NCBI GenBank assembly: GCA_019448385.1
Contig: JAGTXO010000054.1
Coordinates: 159,578-223,577, forward strand
Length of the DNA stretch: 64,000 nt
Reading direction: 5' to 3'
Source: Diacronema lutheri
Taxonomy: Eukaryota; Haptophyta; Pavlovophyceae; Pavlovales; Pavlovaceae
Position 1 is the stretch's first letter, and each line of letters opens with the position of its first letter. This document shows positions 49,237-59,569 of the stretch, one piece after another. The position numbers and the translations under genes are program-made. The notes under the pieces are model-generated. The model ran no database searches. It saw only the letters and a list, made by a program, of their open reading frames with translations, and was not told the DNA's origin.

Positions 49237-49845
49237 TCAGAGCTTGATGTCCCAGCCGCCACCGATCGAGCCGTCCGGCTCGTTGCCCGTCAGCTTCTCG
49301 AGCGCCTTGCTCAAGAAGGTGAGCGCCATGTGCGTCGTGAGGAGCGGCAGGATGAACGGGTCCCACGCGTCGCGGAACGCGGTGATTGGCGCCATGCTCT
49401 TGAAGCCGAGCTGCGCGACGGCGCCGACGAGAAACCAGCCGAAGAGGCCAACGATCACGACAAAGTTGCACGTGAGCACGAGCCCGAGCCCGTTGATCAC
49501 GGCGAGCGCGGGCGACGGGCCAGCGGCGCCGCCCGCGAGCGCGTTCGCGACGTCGCGCTCCTTGAAGCGCGCAATATCGCTGAGCAGCTCCGCCTCGCTC
49601 GGCCCGTCGCCGACAGGCTCGATTTCCGCGCCGGCGCGCGCGCCGCGCGGCTGCAGCCGCGGCTGCGCGTCGAACTCGCGCTCGCGCTCGCGCTCGGGCG
49701 GCGTGGCCATCGCGAGCGCGGCGCGCGCGGGGCGCGTGCGAGGTGCGCGCGCCGCGCCAGCGCCCAGTCGAAGGGCGCGCGCTGGCTGCGCCGACGGCGC
49801 GTGCGCCAGCAGCGTGGCGATCGCCGCTGCTGCGAGCACGGTCAT
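49237..49845 (-). CDS. Small membrane protein with N-terminal targeting peptide
   Basis: 202 residues. MTVLAAAAIATLLAHAPSAQ is a signal-like peptide followed by an Arg/Ala-rich transit-like segment (ARAPRTRPARAALAMATPP), suggesting plastid delivery. The mature part has GPSEAELLSDIARFKERDVA, then hydrophobic segments GLGLVLTCNFVVIVGLFGWF and a weaker one near DPFILPLLTTHMALTFLSKA, ending GGWDIKL. No family recognised. The ATG is 99 bases from the divergent leuB-like gene. Confidence 0.6.
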   Translation of the reverse strand: MTVLAAAAIATLLAHAPSAQPARALRLGAGAARAPRTRPARAALAMATPPEREREREFDAQPRLQPRGARAGAEIEPVGDGPSEAELLSDIARFKERDVANALAGGAAGPSPALAVINGLGLVLTCNFVVIVGLFGWFLVGAVAQLGFKSMAPITAFRDAWDPFILPLLTTHMALTFLSKALEKLTGNEPDGSIGGGWDIKL

Positions 49846-49944
49846 CGCTCCCGGCGGTGGTTGGTGGGCAGGCCGTATGGGTAGCCCCGCCCTTTTTGTT
49901 CTTTACGCGACGGAGGGCGCCACGCGGCTCCGAACAGCGGCAGC

Positions 49945-51869
<1,925 letters not shown>

Positions 51870-52098
51870 GCGCGGGCTGGCGGCGCTCTTACCAACTCTC
51901 ACACGACCGTCTTCGCCAGCGTCGATCGAGTCCGGGCTCAGCACGCCTGTGAGCGGAGTCTCTGGACAGCCCATTTCATACTGAAGCTAGTCTAAGTGGT
52001 CGCTGAGTCGCCGCTCGCCGCATTTTGTTGCTCGGAGCCGCGGACCACCCTCTCGGCCCCGCGGATCCCCCGTCCGCCCCGCGCGCCCGCGTCCCTGC

Positions 52099-52103
<5 letters not shown>

Positions 52104-52169
<66 letters not shown>

Positions 52170-52174
52170 CCCCC
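52104..52174 (+). repeat. Poly-C run of over 60 bases
   Basis: A nearly pure C homopolymer just downstream of the DUF1995 gene stop (52198, minus strand) in the convergent intergenic gap 51870-52197. It is a possible i-motif/G-quadruplex; the exact length is probably unreliable. Confidence 0.9.
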
Positions 52175-52197
52175 TGCACGGCGAGCTGCACGCCGTT

Positions 52198-53154
52198 CTA
52201 TTTGCCGCCGATTTGTGAGAAAAAAGAGCCGATCGCATCGAGCGGGCCGACGGGCTCGTCGGGCGCGGCGCGCGCGAGCGCGCGCTCAATGTCCTCGCGC
52301 GAGAAGCGCGCGTCCTGCTCGGCGATCGCCGTCGGCCGGCCCGATGCGCGCATGCGCGCGAGCGTCCACGGCTGCGGGTGCGCGCGGTAGACGAGCAGCT
52401 GCTCGGGCGGCTCGGTGGCGGTGCGGACGGGGCGGAAGCAGAAGACGCGCTCAAACTCGGCGTCGAAGAAGTCGCGCTGTGCCGCCGAGCCGAAGGGCGC
52501 GCTGTCGAGGTGCGCGTTGAGGAGCACGATGAGGGTGCCCTTGCCGAAACGGCCGCACAGTCGCTCCACCTCGCTCAGCGCGCGAGTGTCGAACGGGCCG
52601 ACCGCGAAGACGATTTCGGTGCCTGCGGGCACGCCGGCGGCCTTGGCCGCCTTCCCGGGCGCGCTGGCGGCGGCGCCAAAGCCGGACGCGCTCGCCGGCC
52701 CGCGCTTCTTGCCCGCGCCGGCGCACAGCGCGACAGCGCGCGCCGCGCTGCCCGCGCCCCACGCCTGCCGCGCGGCGGAGGCGAGCGCGTCGTCTTTGAA
52801 CGCGACGACGGTCGTCGCCTCGAGCTGGGAGAACATCTCGCAGAAGATGCGCGCGAGCTCGCGCGAGCTCGCGTGCACGTCCTGCGCCTTGTCGCCGCTG
52901 AGCAGCCCCATGCCGAGCGGCAGCTCGACGTCGATCCGCGAGAGGCGCGACGAGAGCGCGGCCTGCGTCGCGACGCGGAGCTCGTCGACGAGATCCTTGA
53001 CGTCGGCGGGCAGCTGCCGCATGCGCGGCGCCGCGCGCGACGCCGCGCGCGCGTCGAGCCGCGCGCCGCACGCGCGACAGCTGCCCACCGACGTCAACGG
53101 CCTCGTCGACGATGCGGCGGCGACGAGCAGCGCCAGCATCGAGAGCGGCGCCAT
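52198..53154 (-). CDS. DUF1995 domain protein, probably plastid-targeted
   Basis: 318 residues, intronless. MAPLSMLALLVAAASSTRPL is a signal-like peptide followed by an Arg/Ala-rich stretch, as expected for plastid import through the secretory route. The DUF1995 pattern begins at LPADVKDLVDELRVATQAAL and SRIDVELPLGMGLL, with RELARIFCEMFSQLEATTVV, EIVFAVGPFDTRALSEVERL and FGKGTLIVLLNAHLDSAPFG. The C-terminus contains FERVFCFRPV and ends DAIGSFFSQIGGK. In plants members are chloroplast proteins linked to photosystem II biogenesis (LPA3-type) or of unknown role. The ATG is 45 bases from the divergent glycerol-3-phosphate dehydrogenase. Confidence 0.75.
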   Translation of the reverse strand: MAPLSMLALLVAAASSTRPLTSVGSCRACGARLDARAASRAAPRMRQLPADVKDLVDELRVATQAALSSRLSRIDVELPLGMGLLSGDKAQDVHASSRELARIFCEMFSQLEATTVVAFKDDALASAARQAWGAGSAARAVALCAGAGKKRGPASASGFGAAASAPGKAAKAAGVPAGTEIVFAVGPFDTRALSEVERLCGRFGKGTLIVLLNAHLDSAPFGSAAQRDFFDAEFERVFCFRPVRTATEPPEQLLVYRAHPQPWTLARMRASGRPTAIAEQDARFSREDIERALARAAPDEPVGPLDAIGSFFSQIGGK

Positions 53155-53199
53155 GCTGATCGCGTCTCCTATTACTTGCCTTGGACCTCGCCCGCCGTC

Positions 53200-55161
53200 A
53201 TGCAGCCGAGCGTCTCGCTCGACAGCTTTGGAAGCTTCGACGGGCTGTCGAGCTCGGCCCCCGTCGAGGCGCGCGCAGCGCCGCTCGGCGGGCGCGAGCG
53301 CGTCGCCATCATCGGCGCGTGCGAGTGGGGCACGGCGCTCGCGCGCGTGATCGGCGCGGCGACGCACGGCGCGACGCGCTTCGAGGACACGGTCCGGATG
53401 TGGGTGCCGGCCGAGCGGCTGGACGGGCAGCGGCTGTGCGACTGCATCAACGAGGCGCGCGAGAACGGCAAGTACTTGCCCGGCGTCAAGCTGCCGATCA
53501 ACGTGGTGGCCGAGCACTCCATCCGGCGCGCGGTCAGCGGCGCGACGCTCCTCGTCTTCGCCGTCCCGCCGCACCACGCCGTGCGGCTCATCCCGCGCAT
53601 GCGGGTGCGCCGCGCCACGCGCGGACCGGCGGCCGCCGCGCCTGCCGCGCCACCCGTGCGCGCCTCACGCCCCGCCGTGTGCCGCCCACGCGCGCGCCGC
53701 CCGCACGCCGCGCCCACGCAGCGCGCCTACCACGCGAACGCGCGCGCGCTCTGTCTGGTGACCGGCGTGCAGATGGGAGCGGACGGCACGCTGCTGCTCG
53801 CGAGCACGGTGGTCAGCCGCGCGCTCGCCGGACACGCCGGCGCGCCCGCGCTGGCCGTCCACCCTACGGCTTCGCCGGGTGGCTTGGCGCCGGCGGTTAT
53901 GCCGGCGGTTACGCCGGCGGTTTCGGTCCTCGTCGGCGCCGACCTGCTGCCCGACGTCGTGCACGGCCGGCCGTGCGAGCTGATCATCGGCTGCCCCGAC
54001 GCGCCCACCGCCGAGCTCTGGCGCACCCTCCTCACCACGGAGGCTGTGCACGTGGTGGTGGCGCCCTCCGCCGCCATCGCTGAGCTCGTCGCGCATTTCG
54101 CGCCAATTGTCGCCCTCGCCGCGGGCTTTGCCGACGGGGTTGGCGCGGGCGGCAACGCGAAGGCGGCCATCGTGCGGCACGGTGCGCCACCGCCTTGCGC
54201 CCTACGCCCGCGCCGCGCCGCGCCGCGCCACGCCGCACCGCCGCGCGCCGCCCACACACCGGTCCGCCGCGCGCCGGCGCGCCCGCCTGCCGGGGGCGCC
54301 CGCCGCGGGGGCGCAGGCCTGTGCGAAATGCGGCGCGCGGTGGGCGTGCTGCTGCGCACGCCCGAGCCTTCGCCGCTCGCCTTCTCGTCCGCGCTCTCGC
54401 TCCTCGTCAGCGAGTGCTACGGCGGCCACTCGGCGGCATGCGCGGCCGAGTTTGCACGCCGCGCGCGCCTCGGCCCCGACAGCGGCCCGCGCGGCGCGCG
54501 TGCGCCGCGCTGGGAGGAGGTGGGGCACGAGCTGCTCGGCGGCGCGCGCGCGCGCGGCGTGCGCGCGCTGCGCACCACCGCGCGCTGCCTGCGCGCCGCC
54601 GGCGTCGACGAGCGCCGCTTCCCGTTGATCGCGCGCACGTACGAGGTCGCCTTCTTGCGCCGCCCGCCCGAGCACATCGTCGCGACATGCGCGCACGACG
54701 CTCTGTGGCGCGCGCGCGCGCGGCGGCGGATGGCGACGGCGATGCTGCGTGGGGTCGGCACGCTCGCGCTCGCGTGCCTCGTCGGCGTCGGCGTCTTCCT
54801 GTTGCAGCGCGAGGCGATGTCCGCCGCGCTGCACGTCGAGCGGTTGGGCGACGGCGCGGCGCGCACGGTCGCGGCCGCGAGCTACGGCGCGGCGGTGTGC
54901 TGCGTGCACTCGATGTTGCGCTGGGCGCTGTTCGGCATCGGCCAGCTGCGCGCGCGCTCGCTCGCCGCGCTCGCCGCCCTCCTCACCGCCGGCCTGCTCG
55001 CCGCGGCCGCCGCCGCCGAGCGCGCGCGCGCCGTGCACGGCGTGCCCGCGCTCTGCGGCTGGCTCGCCGTCGTGCCCGCCGCGCTCGCGCTCGGCTTCGC
55101 GCCGCTCGCGCGAGCATACGTGCAGCAGCCGCTCGGCGAGTTTTTGCTCGAAATCGGCTGA
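53200..55161 (+). CDS. GPD1: NAD-dependent glycerol-3-phosphate dehydrogenase with membrane tail
   Basis: Exons 53200-53604, 53722-54181 and 54317-55161 give 569 residues. Enzyme motifs: RVAIIGACEWGTALARVIGA (NAD-binding; the usual GxGxxG is GACEWG), EDTVRMWVPAERLDGQRLCD, NGKYLPGVKLPINVVAEHSI, LLVFAVPPHHAVRLIPRM, ELIIGCPDAPTAELWRTLL, FADGVGAGGNAKAAIVRHGL (Lys/Asn catalytic block, completed by splicing) and CYGGHSAACAAEFARRA. The enzyme domain ends near FPLIARTYEVAFLRRPPEHI. About 160 more residues hold four hydrophobic segments (VGTLALACLVGVGVFLL, AALAALLTAGLLAAAAAA, GWLAVVPAALALGFAPL among them), not usual for soluble GPDH. It reduces DHAP to glycerol-3-phosphate for glycerol or lipid synthesis. 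A 20-base direct repeat spans the stop. Confidence 0.85.
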   Translation: MQPSVSLDSFGSFDGLSSSAPVEARAAPLGGRERVAIIGACEWGTALARVIGAATHGATRFEDTVRMWVPAERLDGQRLCDCINEARENGKYLPGVKLPINVVAEHSIRRAVSGATLLVFAVPPHHAVRLIPRMRVRRATRGPAAAAPAAPPVRASRPAVCRPRARRPHAAPTQRAYHANARALCLVTGVQMGADGTLLLASTVVSRALAGHAGAPALAVHPTASPGGLAPAVMPAVTPAVSVLVGADLLPDVVHGRPCELIIGCPDAPTAELWRTLLTTEAVHVVVAPSAAIAELVAHFAPIVALAAGFADGVGAGGNAKAAIVRHGAPPPCALRPRRAAPRHAAPPRAAHTPVRRAPARPPAGGARRGGAGLCEMRRAVGVLLRTPEPSPLAFSSALSLLVSECYGGHSAACAAEFARRARLGPDSGPRGARAPRWEEVGHELLGGARARGVRALRTTARCLRAAGVDERRFPLIARTYEVAFLRRPPEHIVATCAHDALWRARARRRMATAMLRGVGTLALACLVGVGVFLLQREAMSAALHVERLGDGAARTVAAASYGAAVCCVHSMLRWALFGIGQLRARSLAALAALLTAGLLAAAAAAERARAVHGVPALCGWLAVVPAALALGFAPLARAYVQQPLGEFLLEIG

Positions 55162-55193
55162 GGCGGAGTTTGTGCTCGAAATCGGCTGAGGCG
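55146..55193 (+). repeat. 20-base direct repeat over the GPDH stop codon
   Basis: gctcgaaatcggctgaggcg occurs at 55146-55165 and 55174-55193; each copy carries the EIG-stop coding end. Confidence 0.9.
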
Positions 55194-55295
55194 CGCACGT
55201 GCGCGGCGCGGGCCGCGCGGCGCGGCGGCCGGGTCGAGCGGTGCGACCGTGCGAGTGCCGAGCGGCTCGCGCGGCGCGGGTGAGGCGGCTGGGAC

Positions 55296-55405
55296 GAGTC
55301 AGCCTGACTCAAGCAGGCTGCAGGCTGACTCAAGCAGCCCGGCTCAAGCGGGCGAGTCAGAGTCAGCAAGGGCCAAGGGCGCGGCGGATTTGCAGCCTGA
55401 CTCAA
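55296..55405. promoter_or_regulatory. Cluster of TGACTCA sites upstream of Rab escort protein
   Basis: Three exact TGACTCA heptamers (55305, 55326, 55398), each followed by AGC, and further GAGTCAG half-sites (55296, 55354, 55360) lie 70-180 bases before the ATG at 55476. TGACTCA is the classical AP-1/GCN4 bZIP site; function here is inferred from clustering only. Some copies could derive from local tandem duplication of ctgactcaagcag. Confidence 0.55.
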
Positions 55406-55475
55406 GCGCTGAGTTCCTTTCTAAAAGTGGGCGCGACCGCCTCCGGCCCCGCCCGCTCTCTCGGCGCGCGTCGCG

Positions 55476-57912
55476 ATGGACGCGCTGCCGAGCGAGGTGG
55501 ACGTGATCATCGTCGGCACGGGCGTGAGCGAGACGATGCTTGCCGCGGCGCTCGCCATCGCCGGCCGTCGCGTACTCCAGCTTGACGCGGCCGCGCACTA
55601 TGGCGGCGCGCACGCGACGTTTTCGCTCGACGCGCTCGACGCGTGGCTGCGCGGCGATGCGCCGTCGGCGCACGGCTGGGCGGGCGGTGGCGAGGGCGCG
55701 GCGGGCGCGGCGCCGGCAGTGGCTGACGACGACACGTTCGTGAGCTGCGAGCGCGTCGACGGCCCCGCCGATCCGCTCGAGCTCACCGCGCGGCCGCACG
55801 GCGCGCGGACGCTCGCGGGCGCGGCGCTCGCGCGTGCGCTCGGGCTCGCGCGCGCGGACGGCGATGGCGAGGCGGAGGCGGAGGGCGAGGAGGTGGGCAT
55901 GGATCCTTGGGCGCCGCTGCCCGCGTGGCTGCGCGCGCTCTCCGCCCGCTTCGCGCTCGACGCGAGCCCGCGGCTGCTGCTCGCGCACGGGCCGCTCATC
56001 GATACACTCGCGCGCAGCCCCGTCGCGCAGTACGTCGAGTTCTTGCCCATCGACGGGCTGCTGCTGCTCGCGGACGCGTCAGCCGGCGGTGCGCCGCGCT
56101 CGCCGCCCGCGCCGCTCGCCCTCGCGCCCGTGCCCCTCTCGCGCGCCGACATTTTCGCATCGGCATTACCGCTCGCGCAGAAGCGCGCGCTGATGCGCGC
56201 GTTGCAGGCGCTCTTCGCGTGGGCCAACGTGCCGACGCTCGGCTCGGCGGCGGCGCCGACGGGCGCGTCTGCGGCCGCGAGCGCCGCCGCCGTGGCGGCC
56301 GCCGCTGCCGTCGCCGCGACCGACCCGGCGACGGCCACCGCGGCCGCGCCGCCCGCGGCCGCGGCGGGCGGCGCGGCGGGCGGCGCGGCGGCGGCCGACG
56401 ACTCGCTCGCACGCGCGCTCGACGGCCTCGGCCTCGCGCGCGCGCCAGCGGAAGCGGTGGCGTACGCGCTGGCGATGGCGACGACAGATCAGTGGAAGTC
56501 GGCTGGCGCGCATGGCGGCGCGTCGGCTGGCGCGCATGGCGGCGCGTCGGCTGGCGCGCATGGCGGCGCGTCGGCCGACGGCGCGCCACCGCCGCCGCCG
56601 GCGCCGTCGCCGGCGCTGCTCGCGCGCGTGGACGGCGCGCGCGCGGTCGCGACACACGTGCGCGGCCTTGGCCGTTACGGCGTCACGGCGCTGCTCGCGC
56701 CGATGCACGGCTGCTCTGAGCTCGCGCAGGGCTTCGCGCGGCAGGCGGCAGTGCACGGCGCCCTGCTCGCGCTCGCGCACGCGCCGCACGCGCTGCTCGT
56801 GCGCGCCGGCGCCGGCGCGCGCGGAGGCGCGAGCGGCGGCGGCGCGCGCACGGTCGTGGCCGTGGAGGTGCGAGGCGGGCAGCGCGTGCGCGCGGCGCAC
56901 GTCGTGCTCGGCGCGCACGCGCACGCGGCGTTCGCGCGCTTGGCGGAGGGCGCGCAGGTCGATGCGCCGTTGCGCCATAACGGCCGTAACGGCCATGGCC
57001 GCGTAGGGCGGTGCATCGTACTGTTACGCGCGCCGCAGCCGGCGACGCGCGGTGGCGGCGGTGGCGGCGAGGGCGGCGCGGATGCGGACGCGGAGAACTC
57101 GGCCGCGGCGGCGAATGGCGCGGTGCGCCTGGCCGAGCACGGCCACCGCTGCGTGTGCGTCGTGCCGCCGCGCACCGTTCGCTTCGCCGACGGCCGCACG
57201 CACACGTCGCCGGTCCACTGCGTGCTGCTTGACGCGGACACGGGCGCGACCGCACGGCTGCCGCGCGGCGCCGACGGCGGACGCGGCGTTGACGGCGAAT
57301 GCCTCCTTGCGCTGCACCTCACGTGCTCGCTTGACGGCGCGACGAACGAGCAGGTGCGACGCGCGCCGGACGCCGGACGCCGGACGCCGGACGCCGGACG
57401 CCGGACGCCGGACGCCGGACGCCGGACGCCGGACGCCGCGCGTTCGCGCGCGCCGTTGCGCCGCCCCGCGCGCCGCGCCTCACGCGCGGCGTCCGGCGTC
57501 CGGCGTCCGGCGCGCGTCGCAGGCGTCGGACATGCTGAGTGTCGCTGCGGCGCTGCTTGGGCGCAGCGCGGCGCTCAGTGGCGCGCAGCGCGGCGCGTGC
57601 GCCTTCCCGCCCGCGCGCTGCGTGGCGGTGTGGGCGGCGACCTTTGAGCTGCGCGTGCCCGTGCCCGCCGTCGCGCCGGGCGGCGGGCCCGACGGCGCGG
57701 GGTACGGCACGGGCGCATCGCCGCTCGGCGCGAACGTGCTCGTCCTCACGCCACAGCTGCACGCGCTCACACTCGACGGCGCGCTCGCGGACGCGCGCGA
57801 CGCGTTTGAGCGCCTCTGCCCGGGCGAGCCCTTTCTGCCCGCGCGCGCGCGCGCCCCCGCGGACGGCGACGACGCCGACGCTGACGCCGGCGCCGAAGCG
57901 GCGGCCGTGTGA
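55476..57912 (+). CDS. Rab escort protein (REP/GDI family)
   Basis: Exons 55476-57353 and 57523-57912 give 755 residues. It starts MDALPSEVDVIIVGTGVSET and continues ALAIAGRRVLQLDAAAHYGG, the dinucleotide-binding start of the GDI/REP family. SARFALDASPRLLLAHGPLI and SPVAQYVEFLPIDGLLLL are the conserved regions that bind Rab. RYGVTALLAPMHGCSELAQG matches the GDI platform. Poly-Ala insertions and three 24-base repeats (encoding SAGAHGGA, 56505-56575) enlarge it. REP presents newly made Rab GTPases to geranylgeranyl transferase II. The 169-base intron 57354-57522 is built from an acgccggacgccgg repeat. The last exon starts ASDMLSVAAALLG and ends GAEAAAV. Confidence 0.8.
57358..57515 (+). repeat. 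gccggacgccggac repeat filling a REP intron
   Basis: About nine copies of ggacgccggacgcc run to 57433, and three inverted copies (gcgtccggcgtccgg) lie at 57489-57510, so the intron can fold back on itself. Confidence 0.85.
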
Positions 57913-58374
57913 TGATCAACACACACTCCTGAAACGGCTGCACGCAGAGTTGTCTCGGCGTTCTCTGAGTCGACAACGCCTTTGCTTTTGGAACACGCGG
58001 CGGCCCGGGCTGTACATGGCCCACAACAGCCGCGTTGACGACTTCACAACCTGCCGCGCTCCACCCTGCCGCGCGATCGCACGGCGGAAGGCGCGCGTAG
58101 GGGACGAAGAGGAGGCGCGCGCGCAGGGCAACGCCCCGTCGAGACAGGCGAGCCACCCGGCCCCGAAGGCCCGTGCCGCCTCCACCGCCCCCGAGCCGAC
58201 AGTCATGCCGTCCGGACGTGCGGTGCGAGCGCGCTGCACTGGCCGCCCTCACCGTCGTCACGCTCGCGCAGCGGGACACGGGCATGATTGACGGCACGGC
58301 AGCCTGCCTAGAGCGCGGCTGCAACGGGCCACGCCGCCTTCGTGCGGCCACACGAGCGTGCGCCGAGCTCTTGC
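57913..58374. other. Gap after REP; no supported gene
   Basis: Contains an imperfect hairpin near 57950 (gttgtctcggcgttctctga followed by gtcgacaacgc). Frames on both strands are short or Arg-rich. Confidence 0.4.
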
Positions 58375-59406
58375 TCATCGCAGGCGCCTGCAGCATTGGC
58401 GTTTGGCGCGGAGAGGCCGTGCGCCATCTGCGTCCTCCTCGACGTGCTCGGCGTTCTGGCGCCGGACCACGTGACGCTGCTTCTCGCGGTGCAGCATCGC
58501 GCGGGCAGCCTCCAGCGCTCGCTTGGGGATGGCCGAGTTCGGGTGAAACCCGCCGCGTTCGTATTGGCGCAGATCCTCACCGCTGCCGTCGTCAGGTCTA
58601 AGGGGGGAGGTTGAGGGGGTGGGGGTGGGGGGGGGGGGGGGGGGGGGGGGGGAGGGGTTGGACCGCCATGAGCGTGCCAGGATGGTGGGGCTGCGAGGAG
58701 GGATAGGGCGGGGGGGGGGGGGGGGGGTTGGACCGCCGTGAGTGTGCCAAAATGGTGGGGCAGCGAGCGCACACGCGAGCGCGGCGGCGCGAACATGCGT
58801 GAGCCTTGTTGCGTTGGCAGCACGCGCGTTGTGCACGCAGCTGTGCTCTGTGTATTCGGCCACGGTCCAACGCATGCGCTCGCCAGCCTGCTCGTCCGGC
58901 CCAGCGCGTGCATTGGTCGGCCCCGGGTGCTTCGCAGCGGACCCACGTACGACGAGCAAGAAGGCACACTCGGATGGCCCGGTCGTGTGCGTGCACTTGC
59001 ACTTGAGGACATGCCAGCCGTTGGCATCCCGCTTGGCGTACGTGAGGGGAGCGCAGACGGCGATGAGCGTCGCGTGCTCCTTGGCCGCCATCAAAGCGTG
59101 GCGAGACGTGCGGAATGTGCGGCCGAGCGAGATGAGCTCATCCGGTCCGCCGAGCGAGGTGAGCTCGGCGATCGTCCTCGGCACGATGCCCTGCTCGTGC
59201 TTGTCGGCTGGCGTGCGCCGTCGCGCGCTGTGTGCGCCCCCAGCTCCGATGGCCTCGATGCCGCTGTGTGCGCCCCCAGCTCCGATGGCCTCGATGCCGC
59301 TGTGTGCGCCCCCAGCTCCGATGGGCTCGATGCCGCTGTGTGCGGCTACGGTGCGACGCGGCGGGGAGGAAGGCGCGCGCGGTGCGACGCGGCGGGTCGG
59401 CGGCAC
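58375..59406 (-). CDS. MULE-type zinc-finger ORF, likely transposon-derived
   Basis: A 343-codon frame without an ATG at its head (GTG at 59406). The central part has coding character: IVPRTIAELTSLGGPDELIS, SRHALMAAKEHATLIAVCAP, then WHVLKCKCTHTTGPSECAFL and MRWTVAEYTEHSCVHN. The C-x-C...C...HxC arrangement is like the WRKY/FLYWCH-type zinc fingers at the N-terminus of Mutator-like transposases. The frame then crosses two poly-Pro blocks encoded by G-runs and direct repeats, and ends with a charged helix (IPKRALEAARAMLHREKQRH). No DDE transposase core is visible, so this is a fragment or a domesticated zinc-finger gene; introns may remove the Pro blocks. Confidence 0.35.
   Translation of the reverse strand: MPPTRRVAPRAPSSPPRRTVAAHSGIEPIGAGGAHSGIEAIGAGGAHSGIEAIGAGGAHSARRRTPADKHEQGIVPRTIAELTSLGGPDELISLGRTFRTSRHALMAAKEHATLIAVCAPLTYAKRDANGWHVLKCKCTHTTGPSECAFLLVVRGSAAKHPGPTNARAGPDEQAGERMRWTVAEYTEHSCVHNARAANATRLTHVRAAALACALAAPPFWHTHGGPTPPPPPRPIPPRSPTILARSWRSNPSPPPPPPPPTPTPSTSPLRPDDGSGEDLRQYERGGFHPNSAIPKRALEAARAMLHREKQRHVVRRQNAEHVEEDADGARPLRAKRQCCRRLR
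58625..58780 (+). repeat. Direct repeat with poly-G tracts
   Basis: The unit ggttggaccgccRtgagYgt followed by gccaRRatggtggggc occurs at 58658 and 58728, each preceded by a poly-G run of about 20 bases. Confidence 0.8.
59228..59345 (+). repeat. 36-base tandem repeat
   Basis: Three copies of gtgtgcgcccccagctccga-tggcctcgatgccgct, encoding AHSGIEAIGAGG repeats on the minus strand. Confidence 0.9.
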
Positions 59407-59469
59407 CCGCGCAAATTCAAATTCAAAGGCCGCGCAAATTCAAAGGCCGCGCAAATTCGGAGGAAGGGC

Positions 59470-59565
59470 GCAATGCGTTGGGAACGGTGCGTTGGGGATC
59501 GGTGCGTTGGGGATCGGTGCGTTGGGGATCGGTGCGTTGGGATCGGTGCGTTGGGATTCGGCGCT
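59470..59565 (+). repeat. gttggggatcggtgc tandem repeat
   Basis: Four to five copies of gtgcgttggggatcg, degenerating to the right. Confidence 0.85.
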
Positions 59566-59569
59566 CACC

